NCBI GenBank assembly: GCA_027459785.1
Contig: DAIDGU010000086.1
Span: 1 to 43,529, forward strand
Length of the DNA stretch: 43,529 bases
Source: Ktedonobacteria bacterium
GTDB taxonomy: Bacteria > Chloroflexota > Ktedonobacteria > Ktedonobacterales > JACDGC01
Direction: 5' to 3'
Part shown: positions 34,247-41,876 of the stretch, piece after piece
How positions within the stretch are numbered: the stretch's first letter is position 1
How the letters are laid out: each line of letters opens with the position of its first letter
The notes under the pieces: generated by a model
Databases searched by the model: none
Told to the model about the DNA's origin: nothing
What the model saw: only the letters and a program-made list of their open reading frames with translations
Translations under genes and position numbers: made by a program

Positions 34247-35046
34247 TGCCACGTATCGACGCGAAACAATTGAATCTGGAAGAGACCGTCGTCAAGGTCA
34301 GTCGCGTGGCCAAGGTGGTGAAGGGCGGCAAACGCTTCAACTTCCGCGCACTGGTGGTGATCGGCGATCGCAACGGCCATGTGGGCATGGGCCTGGGCAA
34401 AGCCGCTGAGGTGCCGGATGCTATCCGCAAGGCCGGCGAAGATGCGCGCAAGCGCCTGGTCGCCGTCCCCCTCGTCGGCACAACCATTCCTTATCAGATC
34501 CGCGCGACGTTCTCGTCGTCGGAAGTGATGCTCAAGCCTGCCGCCCCAGGCACCGGCGTGATCGCCGGCGGCGCGGTGCGCGCGGTGGTGGAAGCCGCCG
34601 GCATCCGCGACATCCTGACGAAGTCGTTCGGTCACAGCGAACTGAACACCGTGACGGCGACCATCGAGGCGCTGCGCGAACTGCGCACGCCCGATCAGGA
34701 GGCGCTGCGGCGCAATCGCTCGCTGGTCGATGTCATCGGTGCCAAGGCGGCGGCGCGTTATACTGAACTGATGGCGACCATGCCCACCCAGCCGGCCCCC
34801 GAAGCCGAACGCTTCGACCGTCCCCGCCGCGAACGCGGCGAGCGCGGTGGCGACCGGCGTGGTGGACGCGGTGGCAGTGGTGGCGGCGACCGAGGCGGCG
34901 ACCGCCGGCCCGGCCCCGTTGCTCGCCAGCCCCAGGCGGCCCCGCCGCCCGCGCCGGTGAACCCGCCCGCCCCACCGGCACCCGCGCCCGCGCCACAGAC
35001 CCCTCCGCCAGCGGCGTCCGCTAGCGAGGGCAGCGGCCAGGCGTAA
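34246..35046 (+). CDS. rpsE: 30S ribosomal protein S5 with an Arg/Gly- and Pro-rich tail
   Basis: S5 is at the mRNA entry site next to S3 and S4 and affects accuracy and unwinding. The core at residues 1 to about 180 is normal: [36 protein letters not shown] and the second domain with [19 protein letters not shown]. From about residue 185 there is an added tail of 80 residues: first Arg/Gly-rich ([17 protein letters not shown]), then Pro/Ala-rich to the end. The usual length is 160-200, here 266. The tail type resembles that of S3. ATG 34246 overlaps the rplR stop by one base. The gap after it contains a 38-base palindrome. Confidence 0.96.
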   Translation: MPRIDAKQLNLEETVVKVSRVAKVVKGGKRFNFRALVVIGDRNGHVGMGLGKAAEVPDAIRKAGEDARKRLVAVPLVGTTIPYQIRATFSSSEVMLKPAAPGTGVIAGGAVRAVVEAAGIRDILTKSFGHSELNTVTATIEALRELRTPDQEALRRNRSLVDVIGAKAAARYTELMATMPTQPAPEAERFDRPRRERGERGGDRRGGRGGSGGGDRGGDRRPGPVARQPQAAPPPAPVNPPAPPAPAPAPQTPPPAASASEGSGQA

Positions 35047-35063
35047 ACGCCGGCCAGTCTCGT

Positions 35064-35101
35064 CGCCGCCAGGGGCGCGATGCATCGCGCCCCTGGCGGC
35101 G
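35064..35101. repeat. 38-base perfect palindrome after rpsE
   Basis: A 38-base perfect inverted repeat, 19 bases per arm, centred at 35082/35083 (arm: CGCCGCCAGGGGCGCGATG). The centre GGGGCGCGATGCATCGCGCCCC resembles the family C element at 16507. It begins 17 bases after the rpsE stop. It could work as a terminator in either direction although no U-run follows. Confidence 0.8.
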
Positions 35102-35117
35102 GACAGGAATGTCCGCC
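35098..35117. repeat. dispersed palindrome, family A, single copy
   Basis: GGCGGACA, GGAA, TGTCCGCC, overlapping the end of the preceding palindrome. It is the GC-rich version of the family A element, as at 38459. Confidence 0.7.
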
Positions 35118-35130
35118 CCACGTCTGATCA

Positions 35131-35159
35131 CCCCCTCTCCATCAAAGATGGGGAGGGGG
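35131..35159. repeat. dispersed C-rich hairpin, family B, copy 3
   Basis: CCCCCTCTCCATC, AAA, GATGGGGAGGGGG with one T-G mismatch, followed by a GGGGTGGGG stretch; the orientation is opposite to the other copies. Three repeat families thus lie together in the 261-base rpsE-rpmD gap. Confidence 0.7.
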
Positions 35160-35210
35160 CCGGGGGGTGGGGCGGCGCACGAAATATGCAAAAAGTCCGG
35201 TCCCACCCAC

Positions 35211-35239
35211 TGGCGTACCGGACACGGACATGGTAAAAT
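35211..35239 (+). promoter_or_regulatory. promoter of rpmD-rplO-secY
   Basis: TGGTAAAAT at 35231-35239 is an extended -10 element; the -35 region at 35211 (TGGCGT, 17-base spacer) is poor. It is 69 bases before rpmD and directly downstream of the repeat cluster, suggesting that rpmD, rplO and secY form a separate transcript. Confidence 0.5.
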
Positions 35240-35307
35240 AGCGGAAAGTCGAGCAGCACAGGGATTTATCGCGGTCTGCTCACCTTCCAGCGTCGAGGGA
35301 ATATGTA

Positions 35308-35493
35308 ATGGCTAAACTGCGTATTACCTGGGTGCGGAGCGGCATTGGGCATCCCGCAGACCAGAAACGGACGATTCAGGCGCTTGGTTTGCGCAAGCTG
35401 CATCAAACCGTCGAACATATGGATAATCCCACCCTGCGCGGCATGATCTTTAAGGTCAAGCATCTGGTGCGGGTAGAAGAGGTCGCGGAGTAA
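35308..35493 (+). CDS. rpmD: 50S ribosomal protein L30
   Basis: L30 is a small large-subunit protein. The 61 aa contain [19 protein letters not shown], the L30 signature that joins strand and helix, and [19 protein letters not shown] sequence. Normally it is directly linked to rpsE; here 261 bases with repeats and a possible promoter separate them. The stop is 2 bases before the ATG of rplO. Length and sequence are ordinary. Confidence 0.96.
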   Translation: MAKLRITWVRSGIGHPADQKRTIQALGLRKLHQTVEHMDNPTLRGMIFKVKHLVRVEEVAE

Positions 35494-35495
35494 CC

Positions 35496-36002
35496 ATGAG
35501 ACTGTCAGATCTGAAAGCACCCCCCGGCGCACGCCACAAGAGCAAGCGCCTGGGACGCGGCCACGGTTCCGGCAAGGTCAAGACCTCCGGACGCGGCCAG
35601 AAGGGCCAGAAAGCCCGCACCGGCAGCAGCATCCCCGCCTATTTTGAAGGCGGCCAGATGCGCCTGTCGCGGCGCTTGCCGAAAACGCGCGGCTTCACCA
35701 ATCCCTTCCGCAAGGAATTTGCGATCATCAATATCGAGGAACTCGAAAACTGGGTCGGCGATGCCGAGGTGACACCCCAGGCACTCGCTGAACAGCAGTT
35801 CATTCGCAACAGAGAGGCGACCGGCCTCATCAAGATCCTCGGTGAGGGCGCACTCACCCGCAAGCTGACCGTCCACGCGCACAAATTCAGTGCGAGCGCC
35901 CGGCAAAAAATTGAAGCGGCGGGTGGCCAAGTTATCGAAATCCCAATGAAGACGACGGTTAAAACCAAGCGCGCGAAAAAGCCCGCTGCGGCGGCAACCT
36001 AA
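35496..36002 (+). CDS. rplO: 50S ribosomal protein L15
   Basis: L15 is a late assembly protein of the large subunit. The 168 aa begin MRLSDLKAPPGARHKSKRLG, followed by the Gly/Lys-rich RNA-binding tail GRGHGSGKVKTSGRGQKGQK and FEGGQMRLSRRLPKTRGF. The C-terminal domain is GEGALTRKLTVHAHKFSASA. The end (KTKRAKKPAAAAT) is a slightly longer Lys/Ala tail than usual. It lies between rpmD and secY as in the standard order. Confidence 0.97.
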   Translation: MRLSDLKAPPGARHKSKRLGRGHGSGKVKTSGRGQKGQKARTGSSIPAYFEGGQMRLSRRLPKTRGFTNPFRKEFAIINIEELENWVGDAEVTPQALAEQQFIRNREATGLIKILGEGALTRKLTVHAHKFSASARQKIEAAGGQVIEIPMKTTVKTKRAKKPAAAAT

Positions 36003-36019
36003 GTCGAGGAGCGCATCTC

Positions 36020-37399
36020 ATGTTGGACCGTCTGCGAAGTATCTGGGCAGCTACCGATCTGCGCAACAAGATTCTGTTCACTGTCGGCATGCTCGTCGTC
36101 TATCGTCTCGTCGCGCATGTGCCTGTGCCAGGTATCAACCCTACCGTCCTGAATAATGCCTTGAGCAAGAACACGAATCTGAGCCAGATCTTTGGGTTGC
36201 TCTCGGTCTTCTCCGGCGGCTCCATCGCCAACTTCTCGGTCGTCGGCCTGGGGGTGTATCCCTACATCACCGCCTCGATCGTGATGCAGTTGTTGCAGCC
36301 GATCATCCCCGCTTTGCATAAGATGGGGACAGAAGAAGGCGAGCAGGGGCGCAACAAACTGGCGCAGATCACGCGCTATATCGCCGTGCCGCTGGCCTTC
36401 TTGCAATCGCTGGGCCAGCTCGCGCTGTTCGCCAGCATCGGCGCGGTGAATTCCGGCCAGTTCAACCTGCTCAGCGGCAAAACCTTCCTGCCGACGCTGA
36501 CGACGCTGCTCACGATGACGGCGGGCGTGATGCTGCTGGTGTGGATCGGTGAGGTCATCACCGAAAGCGGGGTCGGCAACGGCATCTCGCTGATCATCTT
36601 CACCGGCATCCTTTCGCGCATCCCCAGCGCGATCCAGCAACTGTTCGTTTCCACCGGCGCGGGCGGTAGCGGCTCGGCGGCGGGTTCGGGAACCAGCGTG
36701 CTTCTCACCCTGGCGATTATCGCGGCGGTGGTGCTGGTGCTGGTGTACCTGATCGTCTATGTGACGAACGCGCAGCGGCGCATCCCGGTGCAATATCCCT
36801 CGAAACGCATGATCGGGCGGCGCGCGATGATGGAGACGCGCCAGGCGAGCTACATTCCGATCATGGTCAACCAGGGCGGCATGATCCCGCTGATCTTCGC
36901 CCAATCGTTGCTGCTCTTCCCGGTCATTCTGGCTTCGTATCTGTCGATCGGCCAGAATCCGGTACAGTGGCTCCGCAACGTGTTCGTGTGGCTGCAAACG
37001 CAACTCGATCCGACGAACTGGGTCTATCCCACCTTGTTCTTCCTGCTGGTCTTCGCCTTCACGTTCTTCTATGCCGAAGTGTTGTGGGAACAGCAGAACA
37101 TGGCGGATAACTTACGCAAGCAGGGCGCGTTCATCGCGGGCGTGCGCCCTGGCGCGGATACCACGAGCTATCTGTGGAAGGTGCTGCACCGCATCACCCT
37201 GGGCGGCGCGCTCTTCCTGGCAGCGGTCGCCATCTCGCCCTACATCCTGACGGCGACACACGTGGTGCGCGGCACGAGTACCTCGACGAACTTGCTCAGC
37301 GCCGCCTCGGTCATCATCGTGGTGCAGGTGGCGCTTGACACCGTCAAGCAGGTACAGGCCCAGGTGGTGATGCGCAATTACACCGGCTTCTTGCGCTAG
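36020..37399 (+). CDS. secY: preprotein translocase subunit SecY
   Basis: SecY is the protein-conducting channel of the cytoplasmic membrane, working with SecE, SecG and SecA. The 459 aa contain about ten hydrophobic segments. The plug and signature region is GGSIANFSVVGLGVYPYITASI, second signature HKMGTEEGEQGRNKLAQITRY region in part; later GNGISLIIFTGI and the cytoplasmic loops ending IPVQYPSKR and FYAEVLWEQQNMADNLRKQG. The loop near residue 215 has a Gly/Ser insertion (GAGGSGSAAGSGTS). GAGGAGC precedes ATG 36020. A hairpin terminator follows the stop, so adk is probably transcribed separately. Confidence 0.97.
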   Translation: MLDRLRSIWAATDLRNKILFTVGMLVVYRLVAHVPVPGINPTVLNNALSKNTNLSQIFGLLSVFSGGSIANFSVVGLGVYPYITASIVMQLLQPIIPALHKMGTEEGEQGRNKLAQITRYIAVPLAFLQSLGQLALFASIGAVNSGQFNLLSGKTFLPTLTTLLTMTAGVMLLVWIGEVITESGVGNGISLIIFTGILSRIPSAIQQLFVSTGAGGSGSAAGSGTSVLLTLAIIAAVVLVLVYLIVYVTNAQRRIPVQYPSKRMIGRRAMMETRQASYIPIMVNQGGMIPLIFAQSLLLFPVILASYLSIGQNPVQWLRNVFVWLQTQLDPTNWVYPTLFFLLVFAFTFFYAEVLWEQQNMADNLRKQGAFIAGVRPGADTTSYLWKVLHRITLGGALFLAAVAISPYILTATHVVRGTSTSTNLLSAASVIIVVQVALDTVKQVQAQVVMRNYTGFLR

Positions 37400-37415
37400 C
37401 GGCCCCACCCCCTTA

Positions 37416-37450
37416 CCCCCTCCCCATCTTTGATGGAGAGGGGGGATTTT
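37416..37450 (+). terminator. terminator after secY, family B hairpin
   Basis: CCCCCTCCCCATC, TTT, GATGGAGAGGGGG forms a 13-bp stem with one mismatch-like C-A, followed by GATTTTG. It starts 17 bases after the secY stop. This copy of the dispersed family B repeat has a short T-run and so can plausibly end the spc transcript. Confidence 0.65.
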
Positions 37451-37550
37451 GTCTCTCTATCGCTGATGGTGAGGGATTTTGTATCCCTTCCCCTGATAGC
37501 GGGCGGAAATGTCCGTCAATTCGACATAGCTGCAATGCACCGGCGCGATC

Positions 37551-37559
37551 TGCTATAAT
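37551..37559 (+). promoter_or_regulatory. extended -10 promoter of adk
   Basis: TGCTATAAT is a perfect extended -10. The -35 region at 37530-37536 (CTGCAAT) is weak. Transcription would start near 37566, giving a leader of about 215 bases before adk. Confidence 0.6.
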
Positions 37560-37571
37560 TTGATGTATCTT

Positions 37572-37602
37572 GCGTGGCGCTCGCGGTTTTGAGCCGCCAC
37601 GC
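37572..37602 (+). promoter_or_regulatory. 5' hairpin of the adk leader
   Basis: GCGTGGCG at 37572-37579 pairs with CGCCACGC at 37595-37602, and CTC/GAG extends the stem inside. It would be at the very 5' end of the adk transcript and strongly resembles the CGTGGCGG/CCGCCACG hairpin upstream of rpsG. Possible roles are stability or regulation; the rest of the leader to 37780 is structured and non-coding as far as I can see. Confidence 0.4.
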
Positions 37603-37780
37603 TCTCAGTGTTGCATGAAGTCCGGTCCGACGGAGCAATCCGTCACCCGCATCCGTCGTGGTCCGCCGCCAGCTAGGCGGCGAACACCAGGCACGATGTC
37701 GCCCCGTCACAATGTCGTGATCGGGCTTTACGGCGCACCCGCGCGGCTGCTTGCGCGGTGCGGAAAGGGAGAAAACTGCG

Positions 37781-38440
37781 GTGAATTTGATTTTGATTGG
37801 CGCGCAAGGTTCCGGCAAAGGCACCCAGGCAAGCATCTTGATTGATCGGTTAGGCATTCGGCATCTTTCCAGTGGGGATATCTTTCGTAATGCGGTCGCC
37901 CAAGGCACGCCGCTGGGCATGGAGTTGAAAGGCTATATGGATCGCGGCGATTTAGTGCCAGATCGCCTGACGATCCAACTCATTCTCGATCTGCTGCAAG
38001 CGCCGGAGTATGCGCCAGGCGTGGTGCTCGACGGCTTCCCCCGCACGCGCGACCAGGCGCGCGCGCTGGATGACGCGCTGCCCCAGTTGCAGCGCACCAT
38101 CGACCGGGCGATCTATCTGAACGTCCCGCGCGATGTGTTGCTGGATCGCCTCTCTGGCCGCTATGTCTGCATCGCCCATCAGCACGTCTTTAACATCAAA
38201 ACCAAACCACCCAGGGTGCCAGGCGTCTGTGATATCGACGGCAGCGACCTGATCCAGCGCAGCGACGACACGCCCGCCGTCATCGAGAAACGCTTGCAAA
38301 CTTTTTTCGAAGACACGATTCAGGTCGTCCATTACTATCGCGCGCAGGGCAAGTTGCTGGAACTCGACGGCAACCAGCCCATCGAAGAAGTCAGTCTGCA
38401 CCTGCTTTACGGCCTGGGCCTGGAACCGGTGCAAGCCTGA
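37781..38440 (+). CDS. adk: adenylate kinase
   Basis: Adk interconverts ATP plus AMP and two ADP in the cytoplasm. The 219 aa are of the long, LID-containing type. The P-loop GAQGSGKGT is at residues 7-15, the AMP-binding region SSGDIFRNAVAQGTPLG follows, and DGFPRTRDQA is the family signature. The LID domain has a zinc-type ligand set C130-x2-H133 and C150-x2-D153 instead of four cysteines. The start is GTG 37781 (VNLILIGAQG), with AAGGGAG 10 bases upstream. It follows secY and precedes map as in many bacteria but with its own promoter. Confidence 0.95.
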   Translation: MNLILIGAQGSGKGTQASILIDRLGIRHLSSGDIFRNAVAQGTPLGMELKGYMDRGDLVPDRLTIQLILDLLQAPEYAPGVVLDGFPRTRDQARALDDALPQLQRTIDRAIYLNVPRDVLLDRLSGRYVCIAHQHVFNIKTKPPRVPGVCDIDGSDLIQRSDDTPAVIEKRLQTFFEDTIQVVHYYRAQGKLLELDGNQPIEEVSLHLLYGLGLEPVQA

Positions 38441-38458
38441 TCGGCAGCCTCAGCGTGG

Positions 38459-38562
38459 GGCGGACATTCCTGTCCGCCGCCTGACAGACCGGAATGTCTG
38501 TCCTCCGGTGTTCTGGAGAATGGCTGGCCTCCGGGGGAGCGTGACAGGCAAGCATGTCTGTC
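38459..38562. repeat. cluster of three family A palindromes
   Basis: GGCGGACA-TTCC-TGTCCGCC at 38459-38478, GACAGACCGGAATGTCTGTC at 38483-38502 and GACAGGCAAGCATGTCTGTC at 38543-38562, with CTCCGG linkers as in the array at 24524. They fill most of the 188-base adk-map gap. Confidence 0.75.
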
Positions 38563-38628
38563 CTCCCGATGGGCGTGGGAACGCGGCCAAATTGATCGAC
38601 ACTTCATCAGGAAGTTGAGCTTTACAGC

Positions 38629-39411
38629 ATGGGAATCGTCCTGAAATCAAGCAAACAAATCGATAAGATGCGCATCGCCGGTGGCCATGTCGCCGAGATC
38701 CTGCTGATCCTGCGGGATGCGGTGAAGCCGGGCATCACTACCGGCGAACTGGACGCCATCGCCGAAAAGGAATTGGCGCGGCGTGGCGGCGAATCCTGCT
38801 TCAAAAATTACGTCATTCACAAGGGCGTGCCACCCTACCCCGGCGTCATCTGCACCTCCGTCAACGACGAGATCGTGCATGGCATCCCTGGCAAGCGCGT
38901 TTTGAAGGAAGGCGATATCATCGCCTTGGATTTCGGCGCACGCTTCGACGGCTGGGTCGGCGATTCGGGCCTCACCGTGCCAGTCGGGCAAATCTCCGCC
39001 CAGGCGCAGCATCTGTTGGATGTCACGGAGCGGGCGCGGGCCGTCGGCATCGAACAGGCGCGGCCCGGCAATCGCCTGCAAGCCATCGGGCGCGCGGTGC
39101 AGCAATACGTGGAAGCGCAAGGGTGCAGTGTCGTGCGCCATTACACCGGCCACGGCGTGGGCCGCCAGATGCACGAAGAGCCGCTGGTGCCGAACTACGT
39201 CGATTCGCAGATGGATAACCCCATCCTGCGCCCTGGCATGGTCTTCGCCATCGAGCCGATGGTGAACGCGGGCCGGGCCGAGACGCGCGAACTCAGCGAC
39301 CGCTGGACCGTCGTAACGAAGGATCATAGCCTGTCGGCCTACTTCGAGCATACCGTCGCCGTCACAGAGGCGGGGCCGCGCATCCTCACGTTGCCCCTGG
39401 ACGCCGATTGA
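38629..39411 (+). CDS. map: methionine aminopeptidase, type I
   Basis: Map removes the initiator methionine from nascent proteins. The 260 aa have the pita-bread fold with all five metal ligands visible: D101 and D112 (LDFGARFDGWVGDSG), H175 (YTGHGVGRQMHEEP), E209 (FAIEPMV) and E240 (YFEHTVAV). The substrate-site histidine lies in NDEIVHGIPG. There is no N-terminal zinc-finger extension. ATG 38629 is preceded by a weak AGGAAG at a distance. In many bacteria infA, rpmJ, rpsM, rpsK and rpoA follow; here they do not. Confidence 0.96.
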   Translation: MGIVLKSSKQIDKMRIAGGHVAEILLILRDAVKPGITTGELDAIAEKELARRGGESCFKNYVIHKGVPPYPGVICTSVNDEIVHGIPGKRVLKEGDIIALDFGARFDGWVGDSGLTVPVGQISAQAQHLLDVTERARAVGIEQARPGNRLQAIGRAVQQYVEAQGCSVVRHYTGHGVGRQMHEEPLVPNYVDSQMDNPILRPGMVFAIEPMVNAGRAETRELSDRWTVVTKDHSLSAYFEHTVAVTEAGPRILTLPLDAD

Positions 39412-39471
39412 AAGGTGCAGCTATGGGGGCGGTGCGAGCCGTCATGCAATCCCCAGGTGGCAACTGCGCCA

Positions 39472-39500
39472 TTGCGGTAACGCGCCTTGTCGCTTATAAT
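39472..39500 (+). promoter_or_regulatory. promoter of the first Pro-rich membrane protein gene
   Basis: TTGCGG at 39472-39477, a 17-base spacer and a perfect TATAAT at 39495-39500, 70 bases before ATG 39571. Confidence 0.7.
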
Positions 39501-39570
39501 ACTGCTGTGGTGCGCCGGCTGGCGGTGTGCCGGGAATCCATGTGTTCGCCGTATAAAGGGACCAGCCATA

Positions 39571-40590
39571 ATGACCTATCCTGATCCGCCACCCTATCCA
39601 CCGCAGCCACCGACCGGGCAGCCGATGTATCCCCCGGCGTATCCACCGCAGCCTCCCACCGGGCAGCCGGCCTATCCAGCTTCGCCCTATCAACCGGCAC
39701 CACCGACCGGGCAGCCGGTGTATCCGCCACAACCACCACCGGGGCAGACCGGTTATCCACCGTCGGGGTATGCGCCGCCAGCATGGCCGCCGACCGCGCC
39801 ACCAGCCGCGCCGCAATATCCCTATCCCTCGTCGCCCTACCCCGCGCCCTATTCTCCGCCACCCCCGCCGCCGCTACCGGAGCCGCCGCGTTCGCGCGTG
39901 ACACTGGTGCTGGTCAGCGTGTTGGTAGGGGTGGTGTTCGCCGGTTTGGCTGGCCTCGCCATCATCGGCTTCCACGGCCCCAAGGTGAACTCCACCATCA
40001 GCAGCATCGGGCAGATCCAGCCTACGGCCACGCCGCGTGCCACCAGCACACCCGGCCCCACGTATAGCGCGCCCGTGCCGGCCTGTGGCGTGAACGCGAG
40101 TGATTGGAATGCGGCAGCCTCGGCAGTCACGCATTGCAGCGCGGCGGGGCTAATGATCACGAGTCCCGCCTCCGCCAACACCATCGCCGAAGTCTTCCTG
40201 AACCTGACGTCGTTTGCCAGCAGTTACAGCCTCAAAGTTCATGTAGCCGCGCTCACGCACGGTTGCGCGGGGATGGCCGTGCTGCGCGATCAGTACAAAG
40301 GCTACGACGGCTATGTGTGCGCCGACGGCACGTGGAAGATCGTGCGCTATGACAGCACCGGACATGGCAGCAACGTGGCGCAAGGTAAGCTTGCAGCGAC
40401 GAAGCCAGCCTACGATCTGCTTTTCGCGCTAGCGGGGCGCAACCTGGCGTTGCGCATCAACAATGTGCCGATTAGTCACGTCACCGTCGATGCCACCTAC
40501 ACCGTTACCCAGGCGGTGAGTCTGACGCTGGATCACTTTACCAACGTGAGTGCCTCAGCCGTTTATAGCACGTTCAGCCTGACGCAGTGA
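39571..40590 (+). CDS. Pro/Tyr-rich single-pass membrane protein, paralog 1
   Basis: This 339-aa protein has three parts. Residues 1 to about 105 are a low-complexity region of Pro, Tyr, Gln and Gly with repeats like YPPQPPTGQP. Residues about 110-133 are one hydrophobic segment (VTLVLVSVLVGVVFAGLAGLA) with Arg before it, so the Pro-rich part should be cytoplasmic. The rest is an extracytoplasmic domain with cysteines in PACGVNASDW, THCSAAGL, HGCAGMAVL and YVCADGTW. The domain looks like a beta-sandwich of lectin/glucanase type (GYVCADGTWKIVRYD), but I cannot name a family. AAGGGA precedes ATG 39571. It is a paralog of the gene at 40783 and has its own promoter. Confidence 0.8.
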   Translation: MTYPDPPPYPPQPPTGQPMYPPAYPPQPPTGQPAYPASPYQPAPPTGQPVYPPQPPPGQTGYPPSGYAPPAWPPTAPPAAPQYPYPSSPYPAPYSPPPPPPLPEPPRSRVTLVLVSVLVGVVFAGLAGLAIIGFHGPKVNSTISSIGQIQPTATPRATSTPGPTYSAPVPACGVNASDWNAAASAVTHCSAAGLMITSPASANTIAEVFLNLTSFASSYSLKVHVAALTHGCAGMAVLRDQYKGYDGYVCADGTWKIVRYDSTGHGSNVAQGKLAATKPAYDLLFALAGRNLALRINNVPISHVTVDATYTVTQAVSLTLDHFTNVSASAVYSTFSLTQ

Positions 40591-40606
40591 ACCGTATCAC
40601 ACTTGC

Positions 40607-40633
40607 TGCCGGTCATTGAAAAGATGGCCGGCA
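40607..40633 (+). terminator. hairpin after paralog 1
   Basis: TGCCGGTC pairs with GGCCGGCA (8 bp, one T-G) across an 11-base loop, 16 bases after the stop codon. There is no clear U-run, so its terminator role is tentative. Confidence 0.4.
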
Positions 40634-40679
40634 CCTTGCATTGTGAGGCATACAACTATATCCATTTGTCATTGGTCAA

Positions 40680-40708
40680 TTGCAGGCTTTTACTCCATGC
40701 TATATAAT
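40680..40708 (+). promoter_or_regulatory. promoter of the second Pro-rich membrane protein gene
   Basis: TTGCAG at 40680-40685, a 17-base spacer and a perfect TATAAT at 40703-40708. The leader before ATG 40783 is about 70 bases. Confidence 0.75.
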
Positions 40709-40782
40709 AATAACTGTCAACGTCCCCCTAGGGACAAACAACCATACATTTGTATGAACTCATCGTGAAAGAGGCGTCGGAC

Positions 40783-41811
40783 ATGTCGTATAACGAGCAG
40801 CCACCAAACTATGGCTCCCCGCAGGAGCAGCCGGCATCCTCACCCTATGGCCCGCAGCCGTTGTATCCGCAACAGCCGCCGTCGGCCCAGCCGGCCTATC
40901 CACAGCAGCCCGCCTACCCGCAGCAACCGCAACCGTCAGGCTATCCACCGCCGTATCCGCAACAGCAACAGCCGCCGTCCGGCTATCCCGCACCGGGTTA
41001 TGAACAGCCGGCACCGGGCTACGGGCAGGTGCCACCCGCGCCAGTGTATGGGCAGCAACCGTACAGCCAGCAACCCGCGCCGATGTATGGCCAATCGCCC
41101 TATCTACCGCCTGTACAAAAAAAGTCTTCCAATGGTGCGGTTTTGGGTGTTATCGCCGCTGTAGTAGTTGTCGCGCTCATCGGGGCATTCATCGCGTTCT
41201 CGCATAAAACCACCACCACTGGAACGGGGCCGAATTCCAGCACGACCGCTGGATCGACCACGACCGCTGCGCCTGCTTACAGTGCGGCCATACCGAACTG
41301 CGGCAGTGACGCTGGCAAATGGCAGGCGTCCAGCAATGCCTCGCCCCAATGTGGTTCATCCAGCCTCACCATCACGAATCCAACCACGTCGAATTTCATC
41401 TCGCAGTTGACGCACACACTGGCAAGCTCGCCGGCGAACTATGATGCTAGCGTTCACATCGCTAATATCAATAATGGGTGCGCCGGGCTGGGCGTGCTGG
41501 GCGATCAACTGAAAAGCTATGTCGGCTATGTCTGCGCTGACGGCAGTTGGGTGCTCAACAATTACGATTCCGCCGGCACTCATCATAAGATCGACGGTGG
41601 TTCCGGCGTGGATGTAACTGGCGATATTACGCTTGACATCAAGATTTCCGGTGCAACTTTGACGATGACAGCGAATGGCACCACGCTTTCGACCCAGACC
41701 ATCCAAAGTGGTTTTACGACGACCAGTTACGTCAGCCTGAACGTGGCCGGTACGTCCACCACCAGCGATTGCACCGCCGATTTCAGCAACTTCGCGCTAA
41801 GCAACGGCTAA
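40783..41811 (+). CDS. Pro/Tyr/Gln-rich single-pass membrane protein, paralog 2
   Basis: This 342-aa protein has the same plan as its upstream neighbour. An N-terminal region of about 105 residues consists of Pro, Tyr, Gln, Ser and Gly (units such as YPQQPAYPQQP). A hydrophobic segment follows (VLGVIAAVVVVALIGAFIAF), then a Thr/Ser-rich linker (TTTGTGPNSSTTAGSTTTA) and a domain with PNCGSDAGKW, SPQCGSSSL, NGCAGLGVLGDQ and YVCADGSW. The ectodomains of the two share these cysteine-containing motifs in the same order. AGAGG precedes ATG 40783; the frame open from 40750 lacks this signal. The Pro-rich part may mediate assembly or binding inside the cell; function unknown. Confidence 0.8.
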   Translation: MSYNEQPPNYGSPQEQPASSPYGPQPLYPQQPPSAQPAYPQQPAYPQQPQPSGYPPPYPQQQQPPSGYPAPGYEQPAPGYGQVPPAPVYGQQPYSQQPAPMYGQSPYLPPVQKKSSNGAVLGVIAAVVVVALIGAFIAFSHKTTTTGTGPNSSTTAGSTTTAAPAYSAAIPNCGSDAGKWQASSNASPQCGSSSLTITNPTTSNFISQLTHTLASSPANYDASVHIANINNGCAGLGVLGDQLKSYVGYVCADGSWVLNNYDSAGTHHKIDGGSGVDVTGDITLDIKISGATLTMTANGTTLSTQTIQSGFTTTSYVSLNVAGTSTTSDCTADFSNFALSNG

Positions 41812-41825
41812 GCGTTGGGCGCGTC

Positions 41826-41849
41826 GGGGCGGACATTGCTGCCCGCCCC
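41826..41849. terminator. convergent hairpin between paralog 2 and the Hsp20-like gene
   Basis: GGGGCGG at 41826-41832 pairs with CCGCCCC at 41843-41849. The sequence inside (ACATT) marks it as a degenerate family A element. It lies between two converging genes and could terminate both; no U-run is present. Confidence 0.4.
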
Positions 41850-41876
41850 TTGGTCACTGGCTTACAACCACCCAGA

